A stretch of DNA of 64,000 bases from the NCBI GenBank assembly GCA_019058365.1, contig JAHPZE010000001.1, positions 310,001 through 374,000 on the forward strand. Reading direction: 5' to 3'. The stretch's first letter is position 1. Each line of letters starts with the position of its first letter. The notes beneath the pieces were generated by a model. The model searched no databases, was not told the origin of the DNA, and worked only from the letters and a program-made list of their open reading frames with translations. This DNA is from Promethearchaeota archaeon. Its GTDB lineage: Archaea; Asgardarchaeota; Lokiarchaeia; Sigyniarchaeales; SOKP01. Below, piece after piece: positions 36,936 to 44,582 of this stretch. The translations under genes and the position numbers were made by a program.

Positions 36936-38066
36936 TTAATTCATATTAGTTTGATTTCTGATCTTTAAAGAAATTAATTTATTATACCAATCTAATTTCT
37001 TATTCTTCCACTCAATAGTTCTGTTAGATGGAACAATAAACTGCTCAATTATCCCTTTTGAAAGCATACTATTTATTACATTCTTACCATTATCAGTTCT
37101 AATTAATATCATAGAATATCCTTCTGGAGCTCCAGATGCCCCAACACTAATATCTGTAAATCTTCCCGTGAATTCATCACATTCATGGCAATTATTTCTT
37201 ACTGCGGGATTTAGAGTTTTCATATCGATTTCGAATTCTTTATTATCTTTTGTTTGGATAAAGAAATTCTTTTTTATCCAAGTCTTCTTAATATTAGTAG
37301 GAACTACTTCTATTTCTCTTTTTAAGATATCATATAATTTGTCATAAATAAAATTCTCAAAACAGAAAAGACCTATAATATATTTAATGACATGAGCAGG
37401 TTTAACATGTAAAAATTTCATTTTATTAACAGCCCTACATTGACAAGGAGTTCCAATAAATGCTATTCTTAGCTCGTCAATATCAAATATCTCCTTCTTT
37501 ATAAGAATTTCTTTCGGTATAGTGTATAAATTTTTTAAAGGGAATATTTGAGGAGAAATAGAATAACGTGTACCTGCTGATTTAAATAAATCCTCTTTAT
37601 CAAATATAATTTTTGGAACGGGTTTAAAATTGCGGTCAAATTCCGAAACAATAGCGGCATCAATTTTATGTTTTTCAAATAAATATGTTAGAATTGCTGA
37701 AACTACTCCTCCATCTTGTCCAACTTTTTCTAATACAGTATTTATTGCTTTAGCAGCAAGAATTTTAACAATTTTTCCAATATTATCTTCAATACAATAA
37801 ATCTCATTTAATTCTTTTAATAATACTTTAGTTTGAGGACAAATATAATAACAAACACCACATTTAGTACAGTTTTCAACACTTCTTTCTGATTTAAATT
37901 CGGGATTATATCCCTTCATTTCAATAACATCAAAACCTTGACTTTCGCAATATGCTATGCAAGCACCACATGCACAGCATTTATTACCATTAATTATTTC
38001 ATTTTTAAGATCTTCAAATGTTTTTACTTCATTTTGTAAAAGTTTCTCATAAGTTAATTCGGTCAT
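36936..38066 (-). CDS. FrhB/FdhB-like F420 (or flavin) oxidoreductase beta subunit
   Basis: 376 residues. The N-terminus has two ferredoxin motifs, CCACGACIAYC (non-standard) and CTKCGVCYYICP. The FrhB N- and C-terminal domains follow (GQDGGVVSAILTYLFE, then GTPCQCRAVNKM, then NCHECDEFTGRFTDISVGASGAPEGYS). The family binds FAD and a 4Fe-4S cluster and moves electrons to or from coenzyme F420, or in related enzymes NAD(P) or other donors. Last gene of the Hdr operon 36936-43129, 14 nt after mvhD, so it probably supplies an F420-linked electron entry or exit for that complex. Confidence 0.85.
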   Translation of the reverse strand: MTELTYEKLLQNEVKTFEDLKNEIINGNKCCACGACIAYCESQGFDVIEMKGYNPEFKSERSVENCTKCGVCYYICPQTKVLLKELNEIYCIEDNIGKIVKILAAKAINTVLEKVGQDGGVVSAILTYLFEKHKIDAAIVSEFDRNFKPVPKIIFDKEDLFKSAGTRYSISPQIFPLKNLYTIPKEILIKKEIFDIDELRIAFIGTPCQCRAVNKMKFLHVKPAHVIKYIIGLFCFENFIYDKLYDILKREIEVVPTNIKKTWIKKNFFIQTKDNKEFEIDMKTLNPAVRNNCHECDEFTGRFTDISVGASGAPEGYSMILIRTDNGKNVINSMLSKGIIEQFIVPSNRTIEWKNKKLDWYNKLISLKIRNQTNMN

Positions 38067-38080
38067 TACAATTCCTCTTT

Positions 38081-38572
38081 TTAATTCTTTTTATTATTAT
38101 ATTCAAATTCAAATACACCAGGTTTTTTAGGAATTCTTAATTCTCCAAATTCTTTGATTGATTTTGTAAAATTTTTAATTAATTCAGAAAATTGCCTTCC
38201 CTCACTTGCTGAAATAGAGCACAGTTCAAATCGATCTGCTTCAATTCCAAGATATTTTATTAATTTCTTTAAATGATCCATTCTAACTTGAGCATATTCA
38301 AACCCTTTCATATAATGACAATCACCCATATGGCATCCAATAATTAATACTCCATCTATTCCATTATTAAAAGCTCGTAGAATGAATGTAGGATCAACCC
38401 TACTAGAACACATGACCCTAATAATCCTAATATTTGGGGGATATTGGAACCTCGAAACACCTGCTAAGTCTGCACCAGCATAACTACACCAATTACAGCA
38501 AAAAACTAAAATATTTGGTTCAAATCCATATTTTACCTTTCTTTTTCTTTTTAACAGGAAAAATCCCCCCAA
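38081..38572 (-). CDS. mvhD: MvhD-like 2Fe-2S electron adaptor
   Basis: 163 residues. A TTG start immediately follows the stop of the double-HdrA gene, with GGGGGGA next to it; no in-frame ATG exists near the front, so the exact start is uncertain. Motifs: FCCNWCSYAGADLAG, RVMCSSRVDPTFILRAF, GCHMGDCHYMKG, a full set of MvhD cysteines. VhuD homologues in some methanogens use Sec; this one has Cys everywhere. MvhD bridges hydrogenase or formate dehydrogenase to HdrA. Here it follows the double HdrA and precedes the FrhB-like gene. Confidence 0.85.
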   Translation of the reverse strand: MGGFFLLKRKRKVKYGFEPNILVFCCNWCSYAGADLAGVSRFQYPPNIRIIRVMCSSRVDPTFILRAFNNGIDGVLIIGCHMGDCHYMKGFEYAQVRMDHLKKLIKYLGIEADRFELCSISASEGRQFSELIKNFTKSIKEFGELRIPKKPGVFEFEYNNKKN

Positions 38573-41500
38573 TTAAACAATTTCATAATCAATTATGTCT
38601 AAACTTGGTAATAAATCAATCATTTTGCTAATTTGAAATTTACTAAAATGATTTTGATCAATAGCCCCAACTGAACATTCCACAACACAAGCTCCGCACC
38701 CCTTACAAACAGCACTAATTATATGAGCCTTTTTCATAGATATATTATACAAACCCATCTCTTTACAGATTTCAACCAATTCAATTGCATTATAGGGGCA
38801 AATCTCAGTACATTTACCGCATCCTATACATTTTTCTTCATTTACATAAGAAGTAATACATTCAGTTTCTATTTCTCCTTTAACCATTATTATTGCTGCT
38901 CTTCCAGCAGCAGCATAAGCTTGAATAATACTTTCACCAATCCATTTCGGCCAATGAGCGCCTCCACAAAGGAAAATTCCTTCTGTTGCAAAATCAATTG
39001 GTCTAAGTTTTGCATCAGCTTCTAAGAAAAAGCCATCTGTATTTGTTGATACTTTTAACATTTTTGCTAATTGTTTTGTATCATCAGTAGGAACTTTTGG
39101 AGTGGCTAATATTAATAAATCAGTATCATATTTTATATTTGTTTGAGCGCCAATATTATTATATAAGATATGGAACTTATCATTTACATCACTGATTTTG
39201 ATATCATCAATTGAACGATATCTTTCATAAGTTACTTTCTTTCGAAGACCTCGCCATAAATTTTCAGCATTTAAATCGGAGAATTGAAATTCTCTATATA
39301 AAATATGAATTTGTGCTTTAGGGTTGATATTCAATAATTTTTCAATATTCTTTAATGCTACACCACAACAGATATTTGAGCAATAAGGTTTTATATTATC
39401 TCCCCTATTAAATTCGTTTCTTCTTTGATCTACGCACAAAATTATTGTAGCATCTTTAAATACGGGGACATCTTCATCACTCAATGCAGTTAATTCAGTT
39501 TGAGTAAGCAGACGATTAGGATATTTTTCCGATAAATCTGCCCATCTATTTGTTTTTATTTGTTTAGTTCCCGTAGAAACTATTATTGTACCTACATTGA
39601 ATTTTGTATATTTTGAACTATCATTAACATTTTTAACTTTTACTTGATAATTTCCAACATAACCTTGGATATCCTCTATTTCTGAATTTAATAAAATATG
39701 AATATCAGATTTGTTTTTCAAATCAGCAATTTTCTGTAAAATTTCATTTTTCGTAATAGGTATATAATATAAATCAATAAATTCAAGAGCGATACCTCCA
39801 AGAAAAGATTTCTTCTCTACAAGATATATCTCGAATCCTTGATTTGCCAAATTATGTGCAGTAGTTATTCCTGCTATTCCACCGCCAATAATTAAAGATG
39901 ATTTTTCAACTTTTTCTTTAATGGTTTCTAATGGTTTTAAATTAATAACCTTCGCTAAGTGCATTCTTATTAAATCACATGCTTTTTTAGTAGCCTCTTT
40001 AGGTTCATTTTGATGGACCCATGAATCTTGGTTTCTTATGTTTACTAGTTCAAATAAAAATGGATTTAATCCTACTTCTCTTAGAGTATTTTTAAAAAGT
40101 TGTTCATGAGTTCGCGGGGTACAAGAAGCAACTATAAATCTATTAAGATTGTATTTTACAATTAGTTCTTTAATCCGTTCTTGTGAATCAGAACTACAAG
40201 AATACATGTTTTCTTCAACATGAACAACATATGGTAATTTAGAAACATAGTTTACTACTTCAGGAACGTTAACAATACCCCCGATATTAATACCACACCG
40301 ACAAACTAAAATACCTACACGAGGTTTATCCTCTGGTTTTACTGGTATTTCTGGAGGATATTTCACTTTTATAATATTTTGAAATCTAACAGGATACAAT
40401 TTCTCACTAATTTTAGCTGCACATGCAGAACCTTCAGCAACAGCCATTTGAATGTCATTGGGTTTTCTAGAATAGCCAGTTACGAATATATTCTTTTTTT
40501 CAAGTAAAATTATATCAGTCTCACTAATATAACCTAAATCATCACAATCCAAACTGAGTTTTTTTAATAGCTTATAATAAGAAGGAGGTGGAGATAGTGC
40601 ACTAGCCAATATAACCATATCCACTTCAAAAGTTCCAACTTTTCCTTTATCAATATCTTCAAAATATAACTTTAATTTTCCGTTATCTAAATTTTCTTTA
40701 ACATATGAAACATGCCCGTTCACATATTTGACATTATATTCATTCTTACTTTTTTCAATAAATTCGTAAAAGTTCTTACCTTTTGCTCTGATTTCTGTGT
40801 TAAAAATATAGCAGTCGATATTTGGATCATGTTCTTTGACAACTATTGCTTCTTTAGCCGAATTCATGCAACATATGGCAGAACAATATTTTTTACATTC
40901 TGGATGATGAACGTTTCTGGAGCCTACACATTGTATAAAAGCAATTGAATGAGGATGTTTTTTATCATCTAATCTTATAATTTTACCACCTGTAGGCCCA
41001 TTTGCTGATAAAAGACGCTCAAATTGCATATTGGATAAAACATTAGGGGAAGAACCCGCAAAAGAATTATAAATTTCTGGCATTTCTTGATTATATCCTG
41101 TAGCAATAACAATAGCCCCTACTTTTAAATGTATTTCTTCTGGTTTTTGTAAAAAATCTATCGCTTCTGCACTACAAGCTTTAGCACAAAGTCCACATAT
41201 TCTATAATTTAAATATAAACATTTTGATTCATCAATGAGATATATTGGGGGTACTGAAGATGGAAAAGGAATATATATCGCACTTCGAGTTTTTAAATGA
41301 GTATCAAATTCGCTAGGAATTCCTCTAACGGGACAAATTTCGCCACAATCTCCACATCCTTTACAGAGGTCTTCTTTTAAATATCTTGGCTTCTTAATAA
41401 TTGTTATTGTGTAATCACCAGCAGTTCCTCTAATGTTTTTAATGTAAGAATAAGTAAATAACTCAATATTTGGATTTCTATATATATCAACCATTTTCGG

Positions 41501-41686
41501 AGCTAAGATGCATAAGCTACAATCAAGAGTAGGATATATTTTATCTAATTGGGCCATAGTACCTCCTATTGTTGGTTTAATTTCAACTAAATATACTTTA
41601 AAACCTAATTTGGTTAGATCTAAGGATGCTTGTATCCCTGAGATTCCTCCTCCAATAACCAAAACACTACTCCATAAATTTGGCAT
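38573..41686 (-). CDS. Tandem double HdrA (1037 aa)
   Basis: Two HdrA units share one chain. Unit 1 (about 1-455) starts directly at the FAD loop VLVIGGGISGIQASLDL, keeps DCSLCILAPKM, CKGCGDCGEICP and a second motif with CGLCAKAC, but lacks the N-terminal CxCG domain. Unit 2 (about 465-1037) begins GILVCRCGINIGG, has ASCTPRTHEQLF and its own FAD loop LIIGGGIAGITTAHNLA, lacks DCSxC, and ends with CIGCGKCTEICP and CKGCGACVVECS. Two FADs are expected, so one may bifurcate and one relay. Double HdrAs occur in some anaerobe Hdr complexes. It follows the HdrD-like gene in the operon. Confidence 0.88.
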   Translation of the reverse strand: MPNLWSSVLVIGGGISGIQASLDLTKLGFKVYLVEIKPTIGGTMAQLDKIYPTLDCSLCILAPKMVDIYRNPNIELFTYSYIKNIRGTAGDYTITIIKKPRYLKEDLCKGCGDCGEICPVRGIPSEFDTHLKTRSAIYIPFPSSVPPIYLIDESKCLYLNYRICGLCAKACSAEAIDFLQKPEEIHLKVGAIVIATGYNQEMPEIYNSFAGSSPNVLSNMQFERLLSANGPTGGKIIRLDDKKHPHSIAFIQCVGSRNVHHPECKKYCSAICCMNSAKEAIVVKEHDPNIDCYIFNTEIRAKGKNFYEFIEKSKNEYNVKYVNGHVSYVKENLDNGKLKLYFEDIDKGKVGTFEVDMVILASALSPPPSYYKLLKKLSLDCDDLGYISETDIILLEKKNIFVTGYSRKPNDIQMAVAEGSACAAKISEKLYPVRFQNIIKVKYPPEIPVKPEDKPRVGILVCRCGINIGGIVNVPEVVNYVSKLPYVVHVEENMYSCSSDSQERIKELIVKYNLNRFIVASCTPRTHEQLFKNTLREVGLNPFLFELVNIRNQDSWVHQNEPKEATKKACDLIRMHLAKVINLKPLETIKEKVEKSSLIIGGGIAGITTAHNLANQGFEIYLVEKKSFLGGIALEFIDLYYIPITKNEILQKIADLKNKSDIHILLNSEIEDIQGYVGNYQVKVKNVNDSSKYTKFNVGTIIVSTGTKQIKTNRWADLSEKYPNRLLTQTELTALSDEDVPVFKDATIILCVDQRRNEFNRGDNIKPYCSNICCGVALKNIEKLLNINPKAQIHILYREFQFSDLNAENLWRGLRKKVTYERYRSIDDIKISDVNDKFHILYNNIGAQTNIKYDTDLLILATPKVPTDDTKQLAKMLKVSTNTDGFFLEADAKLRPIDFATEGIFLCGGAHWPKWIGESIIQAYAAAGRAAIIMVKGEIETECITSYVNEEKCIGCGKCTEICPYNAIELVEICKEMGLYNISMKKAHIISAVCKGCGACVVECSVGAIDQNHFSKFQISKMIDLLPSLDIIDYEIV

Positions 41687-41740
41687 TTGTCAAAGCCCCA
41701 ATAAACCTTTAACTTTAAATTCTTCTTTTTTAATAGTAAT

Positions 41741-42991
41741 TTAAAAAAGCATCAACAACTTTCCAATGAAACTTGCTAGATCAATTACTTCGATTTTATT
41801 TCTTAATTCATTATATTCTTTATTTAAAGAAAGCTCATTTATATAACAATTAAAATGTGTTAGGCATTTAGGGCACGGAACTATTAAGTAATCTGCATTA
41901 GTAGTAATAGCTTCATTAATACGATTTCTTCTTAAAATATGTGTATATTCATTGCAATTTGAAAATGCTGAAACGCCACAACAGTTAGCATCATCTTCAA
42001 TATTTTCCATTTCAATTAACTCTACTCCTGGAAGTTGTTTAATTAATTCTCTTGGAACATTATATAACTTATCCGCTAACCGCCCCATCCGACAAGAGTC
42101 ATGATATGTCACCTTGATGTCAGAAATAGAAGGGAATCTTACATTTTTGAGAATTTTTTCTTCAAGAAAGAATTCAGAAAAATGCTTCACTTTAAAATCA
42201 AAATTGTCTATTATTTTTGGATAATCAAATTTCCAAGTTCTATATCCTTCAGCACATCCAACAATAACAGTTTTTACACCAGCGTTTCTATAAAGCTGAG
42301 TGTTATATTCGGCAAACGTTTTAAAAGTTTCAATATCTCCTTTACCCCATAGAACGTCATGTCCACAGCATTTTTCATTTAAAACTACTGGCACAATATC
42401 GGCTTCATTAAGTAAACTTATTATTGTAATAGGTATATTAGTATATTTCAAATTTAAATTATAAAATACTTCTTCCATTAAAGGTAAACACCCAATAAAG
42501 TAAGCAATCTCTCCAGATTCCGTTGTTTTCAAACCTTCCTCCTTTAAAAATTCTAATTTATTTGGGTTCATCAGATTATCTGCCATTATTCTCCAGATTA
42601 GTGGAAAAATTTGATTATGTGTTTCACACTGACTAATTCTATTCATTTGGAGTGGATTATTTCTAGAAATCTTTCTCAATTCTAAAATTAGTTTAGGTAT
42701 ATTTATGCCGTCATTTTCTTGACTCATTGGACAATAAATTGTACATTGCCCACAAGTAAGACAATTCCATATGTTATGTTTTTTTACAACTTCTTCCACC
42801 GAAGAAAAAATTAAATCCCCTACTAATTTTCGTGGAAAAAACAAGTTTAAGTGCGAAAGTGGACACACATTTACACATCGATTGCAAGCATAACAAAAAT
42901 TTGACGTTGCAATGACATTTTTGATGCTTTCGCCTAAAATTTGGCAGTCTGAATTATCAGTTTCAATTTCATGATTAAGATAAGATGACAT
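41741..42991 (-). CDS. HdrD-like protein (HdrC ferredoxin + HdrB CCG domains)
   Basis: 416 residues. The N-terminus has two ferredoxin motifs of HdrC type, CYACNRCVNVCP and CLTCGQCTIYCP. The C-terminus has two CCG-type cysteine blocks: GCLPLMEE with EKCCGHDVLW, and YHDSCRMGRLAD with NCCGVSAFSNC and CPKCLTHF. Such CX(n)CCGX(n)CxxC blocks bind the unusual 4Fe-4S cluster that reduces a heterodisulfide in HdrB/HdrD; related lactate and glycolate oxidoreductases also use them. Joined to the double HdrA by operon order. Whether the true substrate is a CoM/CoB disulfide or another thiol or acid is open. Confidence 0.85.
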   Translation of the reverse strand: MSSYLNHEIETDNSDCQILGESIKNVIATSNFCYACNRCVNVCPLSHLNLFFPRKLVGDLIFSSVEEVVKKHNIWNCLTCGQCTIYCPMSQENDGINIPKLILELRKISRNNPLQMNRISQCETHNQIFPLIWRIMADNLMNPNKLEFLKEEGLKTTESGEIAYFIGCLPLMEEVFYNLNLKYTNIPITIISLLNEADIVPVVLNEKCCGHDVLWGKGDIETFKTFAEYNTQLYRNAGVKTVIVGCAEGYRTWKFDYPKIIDNFDFKVKHFSEFFLEEKILKNVRFPSISDIKVTYHDSCRMGRLADKLYNVPRELIKQLPGVELIEMENIEDDANCCGVSAFSNCNEYTHILRRNRINEAITTNADYLIVPCPKCLTHFNCYINELSLNKEYNELRNKIEVIDLASFIGKLLMLF

Positions 42992-42997
42992 CGAAAA

Positions 42998-43129
42998 TTA
43001 TTCCTCGATATACCATTCAAAATACCCGCATTTAGAACATACATATGTTCTAACATTAGGCGCAGTACGTCTGTATACATAATCATTATTTTCCAACATT
43101 GCCCCACATTTATTACAAAATTCTTTCAT
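42998..43129 (-). CDS. Small zinc-ribbon protein (43 aa), first gene of Hdr operon
   Basis: ATG 43129 to TAA 42998: MKEFCNKCGAMLENN, then a 10-residue charged stretch, then TYVCSKCGYFEWYIEE. Two CxxC knuckles spaced 22 residues apart form a complete zinc ribbon or rubredoxin-like metal site. The gene stops 6 nt before the HdrD-like start, so they are co-transcribed. It may be a small structural or electron-carrier subunit or a transcription-related zinc ribbon. Its position at the head of an Hdr operon is consistent with an accessory subunit. Confidence 0.7.
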   Translation of the reverse strand: MKEFCNKCGAMLENNDYVYRRTAPNVRTYVCSKCGYFEWYIEE

Positions 43130-43229
43130 TTCTCTTTTTTCTACTAAAATGCGTATATCACCTTTTTTTTTAAACAGGATTAATTAAATAATTTTAAAAA
43201 TTTCGTTTCCTCTTAATTTTTATAAATTT

Positions 43230-43357
43230 TCAAAATGATCTATCTCTAAGATGAAAAAGGTAATCCACATATAAAAATCCTTGCACTGAATTTTTCTCTT
43301 CTAGCATTTCATTGATTGAATATAATATCTCTATGTTAGAGATCTAATCATTTTGAT
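43230..43357. promoter_or_regulatory. Inverted pair of TCAAAATGAT-ATCTCTAA boxes
   Basis: TTCAAAATGATCTATCTCTAA starts at 43229 on the plus strand, and ATCAAAATGATTAGATCTCTAA reads on the minus strand from about 43357. The two are nearly identical (about 20 matched positions) and face each other about 85 nt apart. The inner copy also forms an ATCTCTA-tgt-TAGAGAT hairpin. They lie 100-230 nt upstream of the zinc-ribbon/HdrD/double-HdrA operon. A related CAAAATGATCTC occurs at 34420, before the wHTH-HdrA-MvhD operon. Likely regulatory. Confidence 0.5.
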
Positions 43358-43652
43358 TTCTTTAATAAGAGAATTATTTAATTATAGGAAAAATAATGAT
43401 AAAATTAGATAATTATATTTTTGATTTATAAATATTAATTAACATTATTATAGATAAATATAAAATATTTAGGAAAATTTACAGATTTGTTATATTTTAC
43501 ATTACAGATTTGTCTATATATGCTGATAAAAAATTATAAATTTATCGTAATGAATCGACTTTTTGAGTAAAAAATACCATGTAAGTTGAAATTAACCATT
43601 CTATTCTTGATACTTAAAATCAAAAAACAGTTGAAATGTTGAAATTATTTAT

Positions 43653-43826
43653 TTGTCAAAAAATTTGACAATTTTTATTTTCAATTTAAATTTAGAAAAA
43701 AGGGTTATTTTAGGAAAAAGTCAAAATAGTCAATATTTCTAATGAAAATAAAAATTATAGAAAATAAGTTTTGAAAAATAAATTTGTCAAAATGATAAAA
43801 ATTTTTCTTATCAAACTATTTAAATT
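43653..43826 (+). promoter_or_regulatory. GTCAAA-type operator array upstream of the MtdB pair
   Basis: TTGTCAAA-AAA-TTTGACAA at 43653-43671 is a perfect inverted repeat. AGTCAAAATAGTCAA lies at about 43720. TTTGTCAAAATGATAAAAA with a downstream TTCTTATCAAA and TTTAAATT lies at 43783-43826. The last element is homologous to the one before Sec-HdrA (34610-34651). The rest of 43130-43950 is AT-rich with no ORF of coding character. Confidence 0.5.
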
Positions 43827-43952
43827 CTAATCAGATTATTATATAATTAGAATTAGTCTCATGCCTCAGAAAGATGGAATGGGTTCATCTTAAGAGGTTA
43901 TGATAGTTATATTAAGAACTATTAATAAAAAAGAAAAAAGAAGGGAATTAAA

Positions 43953-44582
43953 ATGGAAGTATTAGAATTAAAACCAATAAACAACAAAAAAATTACTATA
44001 TATTTAATAGATAAAATGAGAATTAACCCTGAACTTAATGATATTGATCTATTAAAGGATTTGATAAATATTAATGATGTTTCTTTTATTACAGTTGAAA
44101 TAAATAATGAAAACTTTAGAGAGTTTAAAAATTCCAATCTTTCAATTATAATAGGTGCTCTAAACTTAGAATATCACTTATTAGATATACCTGAATATGC
44201 GTATGGATATCTTTTTGAAGAGATAAACAAGAAAGAAGAGCAAATTAGAGAGTTATTAACAGAATATAAAAATATGGATGATAAAAACTCTCTTAAAGGG
44301 CTAAATTTAAAATCTTGGATTGATGTTCTTCAAAAGGAAATCAATCATGATAAAAGCATTCTAGAAACAAAAACAAGACCACAATGGATTGTTAAAAAAA
44401 TTTTGGATTTAGTAAGATTACATCAACATGAAGAATTATGTGTTATTCATTTTTTCCATGAAAGAACTTTAGCAGAATTAACTAAACAATTGAGAGAACT
44501 TCATATAGAAGCAATTGTTTATGAATTGAATAATTTTCACAATATCCCATATATAATTATAAAACAAGAGGGGAATAATTAA
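43953..44582 (+). CDS. TraB-like domain protein, paralogue of the MtdB-fusion N-domain
   Basis: 209 residues beginning MEVLELKPI, almost the same start as the next gene (MEVLELKPL). The C-terminal third (RPQWIVKKILDLVRLHQHEELCVIHFFHERTLAELTKQL) aligns with the N-domain of the downstream fusion and has the shape of a TraB/ChaN-type fold (R..W...I...., then a strand and a H...L..L element). No MtdB domain is present. It overlaps the next gene at TAATG, so translation is coupled and the two proteins may form a complex. Function unknown. Confidence 0.6.
   Translation: MEVLELKPINNKKITIYLIDKMRINPELNDIDLLKDLININDVSFITVEINNENFREFKNSNLSIIIGALNLEYHLLDIPEYAYGYLFEEINKKEEQIRELLTEYKNMDDKNSLKGLNLKSWIDVLQKEINHDKSILETKTRPQWIVKKILDLVRLHQHEELCVIHFFHERTLAELTKQLRELHIEAIVYELNNFHNIPYIIIKQEGNN

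Noticed and set aside
38081..38572. Possible Sec in MvhD (as in VhuD)
   Set aside because: All MvhD cysteines are encoded by normal Cys codons; no internal UGA.
41686..41715. In-frame UGA two codons before the double-HdrA ATG, with a readable frame upstream
   Set aside because: Only a few codons upstream are open and they resemble no HdrA domain; no motif cysteine falls there, and ATG 41686 has GGGG upstream.
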